From contig CBDHFJ010000151.1 of assembly GCA_965262315.1 (NCBI GenBank), positions 1 through 20,470 on the forward strand: a stretch of DNA of 20,470 nucleotides, written 5' to 3'. Below are positions 1 to 7,402 of this stretch, one piece after another. Within the stretch, counting starts at the first letter, position 1. Each line of letters opens with the position of its first letter. Source of the stretch: JBCCFK01 sp965262315 (GTDB taxonomy: Bacteria; Actinomycetota; Acidimicrobiia; Acidimicrobiales; UBA8592). A program made the translations under genes and the position numbers. Under the pieces are notes generated by a model that searched no databases, was not told where the DNA came from, and saw nothing but the letters and a program-made list of their open reading frames with translations.

Positions 1-243
1 ACCGTGGTGCTCACCACGGACCTCGACACCGTGGTCGCGCGAGCCGCGACCGGCGCTCATCGTCGGCCACTAGCGAGGGCGGAACTCGAGGCGCTCCACC
101 GGCGCCGGGCACCGCTGTTCGCCGAGGTCGCCGACCTCACGTTGGACGCCGCCGCGCCAACGACCGACCTGGTGGACCAGATCCTGTCCGCTCGCACCCA
201 CTCGGGCTCGGCGCCCGTACCAGTCGAGAACCCGGCCGGCTGA
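1..243 (+). CDS. aroK: Shikimate kinase, C-terminal part (5' end outside window)
   Basis: About 80 C-terminal residues are visible in a frame already open at base 1, so the gene begins upstream. The text has the usual shikimate kinase tail: a hydrophobic strand (TVVLTTDLD), an arginine followed by RPLA (the lid-side RPL motif), then a LEALHRRRAPLFAEVADLTLD segment matching the family's 'R.PLY.EVAD..VD' ending. The enzyme phosphorylates shikimate with ATP in the cytoplasmic chorismate pathway. The P-loop and shikimate-binding residues are not in the window. The gene ends 10 bases before the stop of the convergent minus-strand thioredoxin-fold gene. Assignment rests on the C-terminal motif only; a related small P-loop kinase is the alternative. 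Confidence 0.7.
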   Translation, partial: TVVLTTDLDTVVARAATGAHRRPLARAELEALHRRRAPLFAEVADLTLDAAAPTTDLVDQILSARTHSGSAPVPVENPAG

Positions 244-253
244 CGCCGCCCGG

Positions 254-1372
254 TTACATCGTGCTCGGGTAGTAGTCGGCAGCCGGGGTGGCCGCGGACT
301 CCTCCATGAAGTTGCCGGCGAAGGGCCAGTCATCCTCGGCGCCCGGAAGCGGCCCCTGGTTGAAGCGACCCATCTCGCCGCCACCGGCGGCCTCGTTGCC
401 GACGAGCGACCAGGCCTGCCGCTTGTAGGTCCAGTTGTCGGGCTGCAGCCGGTGCGCCTCGTTGAAGTGGGCGATGGCGGCATCGCGATCGGTGGCCCAG
501 AGGTGGTTGGCGAGCTCGAAGTGAGCGGCACCCTCGCTCTTGTCCAGGCCGCGGGGCTGCGATGCCGCGAGGACCTCGTCGGGGGTCATCGCGAACGGAC
601 TGTCTGCACCGTTGCGAGCCCAGTCGCGGATGGCGTCGGGATACGCGTCGCGGTCCTGACCGCCGCGGAGCTTGGCGGCCAGTTCCGGATCGGAATCCTC
701 GATCTCGGCGGCCCGCGCCTCGACCGCTGCGTCGCGCTCGTCGAGGAAGCCACGCAGCCAGTCCGGATAGTCGTCGCCGGGCGGCCAGCCCGGCTCGGGC
801 GGGCGGACGATGACACCGTCCTCGTCGATCCAGGTCACGTTGGGGATGTTGACCACGCCGAGCAGCGCATCGAGCTGGTGCTTCGGGTCGAGGAGCGACG
901 GATGCGAGGGCGACGCGGCCTCGATGAAGGGACGAGAGGCATCGGGGTCGCTCAGCTCGAGCGAGACCGTGACGACCTCCACGCCCAGGGGAGCCAGCTC
1001 TTCGTGCAGTGCCTGCCAACCTGGCAGGTCGTAGCGGCAGCCTCAATAGGGCGCCCAGGCGACGAGCACCACCTTCTTGCCGCGCAGCGAGGAGAGGGAG
1101 AAGTCATTGCCGTCGAGGTCGGGCAGCACGATGTCGGGGAGCTGCGCCGTGACCAGCGCACGGCCGCTGAGCGATTCGGGGCCGACGGCGGTGAGACCGG
1201 AGGCATCGCTGTGCACGATCGCCATGCCGAGACGTTCAGCGGCGTGGCGAGCCGACCAACCGTCGGGCAGCGGGACACAGACCTCGCCCTTGCAGGCACC
1301 TTCGGGCTTGATGTCCCAACCGGTGCCGGCGGTGAAGTCTGCTGCGGAGAGTTCGAGAGAGTCGACGATCAC
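254..1372 (-). CDS. Thioredoxin-fold (TlpA/AhpC-TSA-like) selenoprotein with in-frame UGA and TPR-like C-terminus
   Basis: Two same-frame open segments (1372-1046 and 1042-254) are separated only by a UGA at 1043-1045. Read through as selenocysteine, the protein is about 372 residues with Sec near residue 110 in the context VAWAPY-U-GCRYDLPGWQ. That is where TlpA-like disulfide reductases place the first redox cysteine after the 'VLxxWA' strand, here as a U-G-C motif. The part after the UGA continues the fold (EELAPLGVEVVTVSLE, then VTWIDEDGVIVRPPEPGWP), and a TPR-like helix pair (AAHFELANHLWATDRDAAIAHFNEAHRLQP, given in pieces here) lies at about residues 285-330. Two more cysteines sit near the N-terminus (C27 and C32). 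A perfect hairpin follows the UGA. I chose GTG at 1372 because the sequence becomes family-like there; a GTG at 1438 is also open. It probably acts as a thiol/disulfide or peroxide reductase; the substrate is unknown. It is divergent from acnB. Confidence 0.8.
1012..1028 (-). promoter_or_regulatory. Candidate bacterial SECIS hairpin for the UGA at 1043-1045
   Basis: In the mRNA, CCUGCCA-GGU-UGGCAGG forms a perfect 7-bp stem with a GGU loop. The loop begins 21 bases after the UGA. In the E. coli fdhF SECIS a GGU also sits in the apical loop, 18 bases after the UGA, and SelB reads the loop G and U. Spacing, loop content and position inside the coding region therefore fit a bacterial SECIS. The fold was made by eye; no energy calculation was run. 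Confidence 0.7.
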
Positions 1373-1441
1373 GCTCGCAGGCTCACAGATTCGCGGACCG
1401 CAGGCAAGGGGGAGCCCCGCAGCCCGATTCCGAACCACCGG

Positions 1442-1480
1442 TACAATCCGCTCGAGCAGGCTGGCCGAGGCCAGGCCTCG
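1442..1480 (+). promoter_or_regulatory. acnB leader: -10-like box and a 15-bp palindrome
   Basis: TACAAT at 1442-1447 matches the -10 consensus at 5 of 6 positions and lies about 70 bases before the acnB start. No good -35 is visible 16-18 bases upstream. Between it and the gene, CGAGGCC-A-GGCCTCG at 1466-1480 is a perfect 7-1-7 inverted repeat that could be an operator or a leader hairpin. The ribosome binding site AGGA at 1503-1506 lies 9 bases before the ATG at 1516. Confidence 0.3.
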
Positions 1481-1515
1481 CCGCTACCGCTGCTTTCGAG
1501 TCAGGAACGAGCCAG

Positions 1516-4315
1516 ATGAGCCTTTACGACGAGTACCTCAGTGAGATCGAGGAGCGGAAGGCCCAGGGGCTGCATCCGAAGCCCGTCGACGGTGCCGACC
1601 TCCTGGCCGAGATCATCGGCCACATCGAGGACGCCGGCAGCGAGCACCGCGCCGACTGCCTCGACTTCTTCATCACCAACGTGCTGCCCGGCACCACCAG
1701 CGCCGCCGGCCTGAAGGCACAGTTCCTCAAGGACATCATCCTCGGCGCCAGGACGGTCGCCGAGATCTCCACCGAGTCGGCGTTCGAGCAGCTCTCGCAC
1801 ATGAAGGGCGGCCCGTCGATCGAGGTGCTGCTCGATCTCCTCCTGGGCGACGACGACAGCGTGGCCCGCCAGGCCGCCGACGTGCTCAAGACACAGGTGT
1901 TCCTCTACGAGGCCGACATGGCCCGCCTGGCCGAGGCCCACCAGGCCGGCAACACCCTCGTGACCGAGCTGCTCCAGAGCTACGCGAACGCCGAGTTCTT
2001 CACCGAGCTCCCCGACATCGACGAAGAGATCGAGATCGTCACCTTCGTCGCCGGCGTGGGCGACATCTCCACCGACCTCCTCTCCCCCGGCGCCGACGCC
2101 CACTCGCGCTCCGATCGTGAGCTGCACGGCCAGAGCATGTTCGAGCACGACGCAGGACAAGCAGCAGGCGCTGCTCGACCTCCAGGCTGCCCACCCCGAC
2201 AAGCGGGTCATGCTGGTGGCCGAGAAGGGCACGATGGGCGTGGGCTCGTCGCGCATGTCCGGCGTGAACAACGTGGCCCTCTGGATCGGCAAGCAGGCCA
2301 GCCCCTACGTGCCGTTCATCAACTACGCCCCCATCGTGGCCGGCACCAACGGCATCTCGCCGATCTTCCTCACCACCGTCGGCGTCACCGGCGGCATCGG
2401 CCTCGACCTGAAGAACTGGGTCACCCAGTTCGACGCCGACGGCGAGTTGGTCGTCGACGAGGACGGCGAGGCCGTCCTGGAGCAGACCTACTCGGTCGAC
2501 ACCGGCACCGTGCTCACCATCAACACCCGGACCAAGACACTCCACGCCGCCGACGGGACCGAGCTGATGGACATCTCCTCGGCCTTCACCCCGCAGAAGG
2601 TGGAGTTCATGAAGGCCGGCGGCTCCTACGCCATCGTGTTCGGCAAGAAGCTCCAGACCTTCGCCGCCAACACGCTCGGCATCGACACGCCGGCCGTGTT
2701 CGCTCCGAGCGAAGAGGTCACCCACGAGGGCCAGGGCCTCACCGCCGTCGAGAAGATCTTCAACCGCAACGCGGTGGGCACCTCCGGCGCCACGCTCCAC
2801 GCCGGCTCCTACACCCGAGTCGAGGTCAACATCGTCGGCTCCCAGGACACCACCGGGCTGATGACCTCCCAGGAGCTCGAGATGATGGCGTCCACCGTCA
2901 TCTCCCCCATCGTCGACGCCGGCTACCAGTCGGGCTGTCACACCGCGTCGGTGTGGGACACCAAGGCGCAGGAGAACATCCCCCGCCTGATGAAGTTCAT
3001 GAACGACTTCGGGCTGATCACCGCTCGCGATCCCCAGCACGGCTACGCGCCGATGACCGACGTGATCCACAAGGTCCTCAACGACATCACCGTCGACGAC
3101 TGGGCGATCATCATCGGCGGCGACTCGCACACCCGCATGTCCAAGGGCGTCGCCTTCGGCGCCGACTCCGGCACCGTCGCCCTGGCGCTGGCCACCGGCG
3201 AGGCGTCCATGCCGATCCCCGAGTCGGTCAAGGTCACCTTCAAGGGTGAGATGCCGTCGCACATGGACTTCCGCGACGTCGTCCACGCCACCCAGGCGCA
3301 GATGCTCGAAGAGTTCGACGGCGAGAACGTCTTCCAGGGCCGCGTCATCGAGGTCCACATCGGCACCCTGGCGTCGGACCAGGCGTTCACGTTCACCGAC
3401 TGGACCGCCGAGATGAAGGCCAAGGCCTCCATCTGCATCTCCGACGCCGAGACGCTGATCGAGTCGCTCGTCATCGCCCGCGACCGCATCCAGATCATGA
3501 TCGACAAGGGCATGGACAACGCCAAGGGCGTGCTCCAGGGACTCGTCGACCGGGCCAACAAGCGGATCGACGAGATCGAGACCGGCGAGAAGCCGCCGCT
3601 GGCCCCCGATGCCGACGCGCAGTACTACGCAGAGTTCACCGTCGACCTCGACATCATCGACGAGCCGATGATCGCCGACCCCGACGTGAACAACGACGAC
3701 CCGTCGAAGCGCTACACCCACGACACCATCCGTGAGCTGTCGCACTACGGCGGCACCAAGAAGGTCGACCTCGGCTTCGTGGGCTCGTGCATGGTGCACA
3801 AGGGCGACATGAAGATCCTGGCCAAGATGCTGCGCAACCTCGAGGAGCAACACGGCGAGGTCGAGTTCCAGGCCCCGCTGGTGGTGGCGCCGCCGACCTA
3901 CAACATCGTCGACGAGCTCAAGGCCGAGGGCGACTGGGAGGTCCTGTCCCGCTACGCCGGCTTCGAGTTCGACGACACCGACCCCAAGAGCGTCGCCCGC
4001 ACCGGCTACGAGAACATCCTCTACCTGGAGCGCCCCGGCTGCAATCTGTGCATGGGCAACCAGGAGAAGGCCGAGCCCGGCGACACGGTGATGGCCACCT
4101 CGACCCGCCTCTTCCAGGGCCGGGTCGTGCGCGACTCGGACGAGAAGAAGGGCGAGTCCCTGCTGGCCTCCACCCCGGTCGTGGTGCTCTCGTCGGTGTT
4201 GGGCCGCACGCCCACCATCGAGGAGTACAAGGCCGCCGTCGACGGCATCGACCTCACCCGTTTCGAGCCGCCGGAAGAAGAACTCACCGCAACGCCGGTC
4301 AGCATCGGCCGCTAG
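1516..4315 (+). CDS. acnB: Aconitate hydratase B (bifunctional 2-methylisocitrate dehydratase), with a +1-base frameshift near 2155
   Basis: The product interconverts citrate and isocitrate in the TCA cycle and usually also handles 2-methylisocitrate. The N-terminal HEAT-like domain (about residues 1-160) and the start of the swivel domain are in frame from the ATG at 1516. After GQSMFEHDA, at codon about 213, the family sequence (DKQQALLDLQAAHPDKRVM) continues only in the next frame up, to the stop at 4313-4315. Removing one G from the GG at 2155-2156 restores a continuous protein of about 932 residues, somewhat longer than E. coli AcnB (865). Fe-S ligands are visible as C in GFVGSCM (codon at 3788) and C-x2-C in GCNLCMG (4040 and 4049), and the substrate-site segment SGCHTASVWD is intact. 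Everything outside the shift looks functional, so a sequencing error or very recent mutation is more likely than old decay. The start has AGGA 9 bases upstream. Confidence 0.9.
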
Positions 4316-4380
4316 CTCGGCTGCCGGACTTCTCCAGCGCCCTCAGAACGGCCATGCATCCGCCCACGCGGGCGCCTGCT

Positions 4381-4405
4381 GACCGTTCCCGACACGGGAG
4401 CGGTC
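4381..4405 (+). other. Strong hairpin between acnB and the peroxiredoxin-like gene
   Basis: GACCG and CGGTC enclose TCCCG-ACA-CGGGA, with a single T/G position between the two stems. In RNA this is a nearly continuous 11-bp stem (one U-G wobble) with an ACA loop. No T-run follows, so it is not a classical terminator. It may end acnB transcription or be an operator for the next gene, whose -10-like TACGTT lies just after it at 4411-4416. Confidence 0.4.
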
Positions 4406-4450
4406 GGCGCTACGTTCGAGCCCACGGATCCGGTTCGAGGACGAGGACAT

Positions 4451-5059
4451 GTGCCCGCACGCCCCACAACACCACGTCAAGCCGTGACGGCGAGCCGCGG
4501 ATGGCACGTCGAACGACCGGTGGTCGGCCGACCGGCGCCGACGATCCTGGCCCGGCACCCCGACGGTCGGGCGTGGTCGCTGGACGATCACCGGGGTCGG
4601 AACGTCGTCCTGATCTTCCATCGCCACATCCATTGACTGCCCTGTGCAGCCCATGCCGGCGCCGTGCGCGACCGGCTCGACGACCTGGGAGACGACACCG
4701 ACGTGGTCCTCGTGACCTTCACCGATCCCGAGAACCTGCCTGCGTACCGGGAGCGCCACCACCTCGACCTGGACGTCGTCGTCGATGAAGGCCGGTCGAG
4801 CTACCGAGCGTTCGGGCTGGGCCGTGGATCCATCGGGCGTGTCTGGGGATGGCGAGCGGCACGGCGCTACCTCGAGATCCTCCGGGCCGATGGGGTGCGC
4901 GGCCTGCGCCGGCCCACCGAGGACACGCTCCAGCTCGGCGGGGACTTCATCGTCGACCCTGACGGCACCCTGGTCTACGGGTTCTGGGGCCAGGGTCCCG
5001 ACGACCGCCCCGACGTCGACGAGTTGATCGGCGCGCTCGGCCGCGGACCCGGGTCGTGA
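4451..5059 (+). CDS. Peroxiredoxin-like (AhpC-TSA_2 / PRXL2-type) selenoprotein with in-frame UGA
   Basis: Two open segments (4451-4633 and 4637-5059) share one frame and are split by a UGA at 4634-4636. Read through, the protein is about 202 residues with Sec62 in the context LIFHRHIH-U-LPC, a UxxC motif. The AhpC-TSA_2 family carries CxxC here after a hydrophobic strand ending in (F/L)RH. Before it lies the fold's usual entry VGRPAPTILARHPDGRAWSLDDHRGRNVVLIF. After it come VVLVTFTDPENLPAYRERH, a YRAFGLGRGS segment, and the family-like ending RRPTEDTLQLGGDFIVDPDGTLVYGF (given in pieces). The GTG start at 4451 has GAGGA at 4437-4441, 9 bases upstream; a GTG at 4484 is possible. A second gene starting at GTG 4664 would lose the active site, so one gene is favoured. 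It likely reduces peroxides or disulfides in the cytoplasm. It overlaps the next gene by 4 bases (GTGA). Confidence 0.8.
4655..4676 (+). promoter_or_regulatory. Candidate bacterial SECIS hairpin for the UGA at 4634-4636
   Basis: The RNA can fold as outer stem GCCGG/CCGGC, inner stem CGC/GCG, loop CGU, with a CGA bulge on the 3' side. The loop G is the 28th base after the UGA, within the distance usual for bacterial SECIS elements, and the loop carries GU. The fold is less clean than the one at 1012-1028, and the GC-rich setting makes chance pairing easier. Confidence 0.45.
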
Positions 5060-5529
5060 GCCGCGCGGCGATCGGGTGGCTGTGGGTGGCGGGACAGGCG
5101 CTCCTGCTCGGTGCGCTCGTGGTGGTCCCGGGCGGTGACGCCTGGCCGAAGCCGACGGCGCTCGTCACCGTTGCGCTCGTGCTCGTCGTCGCGGGTCTCG
5201 CCCTGGTCGCCGTGGCCGCGCTGCGGCTCGGGACCGCACTCACCCCCACTCCCGTGCCCAACCGAACCGGCATGCTCACCACCGGCGGGCTGTACCGGTA
5301 CGTGCGACACCCCATCTACACCGGCGTCCTCGCGGCGGTTGCCGGCGTCACCCTGCGGTCGGGCAGCTGGATCCACGTGGGCGTGGCCGCGGTGACGGTG
5401 GTGTTCTTCGACCGCAAGGCCGCGTGGGAGGAAGCGCAGCTCCGCCGGCACTACCCGGGGTACGACGACTACGCGGCGCGGACGCCGAAGTTCGTTCCCG
5501 GGGCGAGCGGCCGGTCACCGAGCAGCTGA
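5056..5529 (+). CDS. Isoprenylcysteine carboxyl methyltransferase-family (ICMT/PEMT-like) integral membrane protein
   Basis: The 157-residue protein has about four hydrophobic segments (roughly residues 5-25, 33-57, 85-100 and 105-120). Its hallmark is GLYRYVRHPIYTGVLAA (about residues 78-94), the cofactor-binding 'G.Y...RHP.Y' motif of ICMT-like methyltransferases, followed by EEAQLRRHYPGYDDYAARTPKFVP, the typical C-terminal 'E..L...fG..Y..Y...v.rfiP' ending. Such proteins use S-adenosylmethionine to methylate a membrane-associated substrate; bacterial substrates are mostly unknown. Its GTG start overlaps the stop of the peroxiredoxin-like gene (GTGA at 5056-5059), which suggests translational coupling and a shared role, though none is described to my knowledge. 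It ends 63 bases before the stop of the convergent Rieske gene. Confidence 0.8.
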   Translation: MSRAAIGWLWVAGQALLLGALVVVPGGDAWPKPTALVTVALVLVVAGLALVAVAALRLGTALTPTPVPNRTGMLTTGGLYRYVRHPIYTGVLAAVAGVTLRSGSWIHVGVAAVTVVFFDRKAAWEEAQLRRHYPGYDDYAARTPKFVPGASGRSPSS

Positions 5530-5592
5530 AACATCGCAGTCTCGAGCGACAGTCTGGCCGTCCCCGCACCCAGCGATCGCTTCCGACTCGGG

Positions 5593-6750
5593 TCAGTCCG
5601 TCGAGTCGTTGCGGATCTTGCGGTCCATGTTCTCGTGGTAGTGGGCGATCTTGCACTCCCGGCCCTGGAGGACGTGCTGGGTGTAGCCGCTGGAGCGCTT
5701 GGTGCGTTCGAGCTGCTGATAGATGTCGATGTCCTCGCCGACGACGCCCTTCAACCCATCCCAGTGAGCCTGCATGCGCTGCCGGTACGCGGGGTAGTCG
5801 GCGTCGCCGGCGGTTTCGGGGTAGATGAGCTCCCAGCACAGGAAGCGGGTGCGATCGACGTCGATGGGGATCGGGTTGAACACCTGGACGTGTTCGGGGT
5901 TGCAGTTGAACACGGTGTTGGGGAACACCACGTAGTGACAGATGGCGTACCTGTGGTGGTCCCAGTCCTCGGCGAGCTTGTCGAGTGTTTCGTGGCGGGG
6001 CACGAAACACATGTAGTTGTCGCCGGTGATGTGGAAGCTCGTCTGCTTGGCGGCTTTCACCCAGTCGGCCGAGACACCGTGCAGTTCCTTGGTGTGGTAG
6101 ATCTCGTTGAAGCCGTCGACCACCGCCTTGTAGCTGACCGGCACATCCCACTCGACCACCTCGTGCAGGACCATGTCCTCCATGCGATAGCGACCGAGGT
6201 CGGCGGCGATCTCGGGGCCGATCGCGTCGAGCAACCGCGGTGCGGTGTCGGGGCCGGCGAGGTTGATCCACAACCAGCCGCCCCACTCGTCGACGGCGAC
6301 CGCCGGGGCCCGCAGCCCCTCGAGATGGGCCGGGTCGAAGTCCTCACGCTCGGGCACCCCGACGAGATCGCCAGTGGTGTCGTACACCCACCCGTGGTAC
6401 GGGCAGGTGAACCGACGGGCCCCGCAACCCGTGAGCTCGCCGACGATGGCCGGACCGCGGTGCTGGCAGACGTTGTGGAACGCGGCGAAGCCACCGTCGG
6501 GCTGGCGGGTCACCACGACCGTCTCGCCGTGGCCCTCGAAGGTCAACCAATCGCCGGTCTCGGGAATCTGCTCGGCTCGACCCGCGATGATCCAGTGGGT
6601 GGCGAGCACCCGTTCGCGTTCGAGCTCGAACCGGACCGGGTCGGTGTAGACGTCGCGACTCATCATCGAGGGCCCGATCGGCGGGATCAACGGATCGACC
6701 TCGGGGCCGAGCCGGACTGGCACTTCGCCTCTCGTGGGGACGTGAACCAT
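5593..6750 (-). CDS. Rieske non-heme iron oxygenase, alpha (catalytic) subunit, copy 1
   Basis: The protein of about 385 residues has an N-terminal Rieske [2Fe-2S] domain with C-x-H at about 95-97 (VCQHRG) and C-x2-H at about 116-119 (CPYHGW), spaced as in ring-hydroxylating oxygenases. The catalytic domain shows the mononuclear iron site as DGFNEIYH-x4-H (His about 219 and 224) and the bridging/ligand acidic pair in VVGEDIDIYQQLE (about 339). These enzymes use electrons from a reductase or ferredoxin to hydroxylate or demethylate aromatic or steroid-like substrates. No beta subunit, ferredoxin or reductase gene is nearby. The ATG at 6750 is preceded by AGAAGG at a good distance. It is divergent from a TetR gene with 64 bases between them, so it is probably that regulator's target. 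Confidence 0.92.
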   Translation of the reverse strand: MVHVPTRGEVPVRLGPEVDPLIPPIGPSMMSRDVYTDPVRFELERERVLATHWIIAGRAEQIPETGDWLTFEGHGETVVVTRQPDGGFAAFHNVCQHRGPAIVGELTGCGARRFTCPYHGWVYDTTGDLVGVPEREDFDPAHLEGLRAPAVAVDEWGGWLWINLAGPDTAPRLLDAIGPEIAADLGRYRMEDMVLHEVVEWDVPVSYKAVVDGFNEIYHTKELHGVSADWVKAAKQTSFHITGDNYMCFVPRHETLDKLAEDWDHHRYAICHYVVFPNTVFNCNPEHVQVFNPIPIDVDRTRFLCWELIYPETAGDADYPAYRQRMQAHWDGLKGVVGEDIDIYQQLERTKRSSGYTQHVLQGRECKIAHYHENMDRKIRNDSTD

Positions 6751-6775
6751 GGCGCGCCTTCTTCCGTGATTTTCG

Positions 6776-6787
6776 AACGCTCGTTAT
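6776..6787. promoter_or_regulatory. Putative TetR operator, site 1
   Basis: AACG-CT-CGTT (6776-6785) is a short perfect inverted repeat, and the 12-base string AACGCTCGTTAT fits AACGnnYGTTAT, which recurs at 12507-12518. It overlaps a second small dyad, GTTA-TTTG-TAAC (6783-6794). It lies between divergent Rieske-1 and TetR starts, where TetR-family proteins usually bind. Assignment is by pattern only. Confidence 0.5.
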
Positions 6788-6802
6788 TTGTAACAGTCGT
6801 GA

Positions 6803-6808
6803 TATGTT
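6803..6808 (+). promoter_or_regulatory. -10-like box of the TetR gene, probably leaderless
   Basis: TATGTT (preceded by GA) ends 6 bases before the ATG at 6815, so transcription would begin at or next to the A of the start codon. No Shine-Dalgarno sequence is visible, which agrees with a leaderless mRNA, common in actinobacteria. Confidence 0.4.
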
Positions 6809-6814
6809 CCGTCA

Positions 6815-7402
6815 ATGCCGAAGGTCGTGGACGTCGAAGCCCGGCGAGAAGAGCTCGCCGCCGCCGCAGCACGCGTCATCGCCCGTTCTGGCATCGGCGC
6901 GGCATCGATGCGTGAGGTCGCCGCGGAGGCCGGTTGGACCACAGGGACGCTGGTGCACTACTTCCGCAACAAGCAGGAGCTGCTGCGGTTCACCCTGGAG
7001 GCGTCGCTCGAACGCCGGCGGGCATTGCGCCCGAACCGTGAGGCGCTCGGACCCGACGAGGCGCTGCGCGAGACGCTTCTCGGCGCGCTCCCCCTCGACG
7101 TCATGGGACGCGCCCACTGGCTGGTGACCATCGCGTTCTGTGCGCAGGCCGGCAACGACGACGAGCTGGCGCTGATCCAACGTGACGCGTACCGCGACTT
7201 TCGCCAGAACGTCGGCGAGCTGGTGGTGTCGTCCGGGCGAGCAGACGCCACCGCCGCCGAGATCGAGGCCGAGCGCCTGATCGCCATCGTCGACGGCGTG
7301 GCGCTCCAGGCCTTGTTCGACCCCGAGTCGTGGCCACCGAGCCGCCAGATCAGCGCCCTCGACGCCGCGCTCGACGACGCGCCGGTGCCGCTCGACAGGT
7401 GA
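6815..7402 (+). CDS. TetR-family transcriptional regulator
   Basis: The 195-residue protein starts with a TetR DNA-binding domain: EARREELAAAAARVIARSG, then the helix-turn-helix MREVAAEAGWTTGTLVHYF and NKQELL (about residues 7-58). The C-terminal ligand domain resembles the BetI-like type (an 'ALDGVALQALFDPESWP'-like ending is visible as VDGVALQALFDPESWP). Such proteins are usually repressors that bind a dyad near their own gene and release it when a small effector binds. It is divergent from Rieske-1, and the intergenic AACGCTCGTT dyad is a likely operator. It overlaps the following TIM-barrel gene by 4 bases (GTGA), so the two are probably co-translated. Confidence 0.92.
   Translation: MPKVVDVEARREELAAAAARVIARSGIGAASMREVAAEAGWTTGTLVHYFRNKQELLRFTLEASLERRRALRPNREALGPDEALRETLLGALPLDVMGRAHWLVTIAFCAQAGNDDELALIQRDAYRDFRQNVGELVVSSGRADATAAEIEAERLIAIVDGVALQALFDPESWPPSRQISALDAALDDAPVPLDR

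Noticed and set aside
2156..3249. Continuation of the first acnB frame past the shift
   Set aside because: It turns into arginine/histidine/proline-rich out-of-frame text while the true AcnB sequence continues in the next frame.
2039..3853. Very long minus-strand open frame opposite acnB
   Set aside because: It is a high-GC shadow: valine/histidine/aspartate-rich text without any domain pattern, fully opposite a strongly conserved gene.
4664..5059. Separate small gene starting at GTG 4664
   Set aside because: It would begin in the middle of the thioredoxin fold, lose the active site and has no proper ribosome site; the same-frame upstream part completes the fold.
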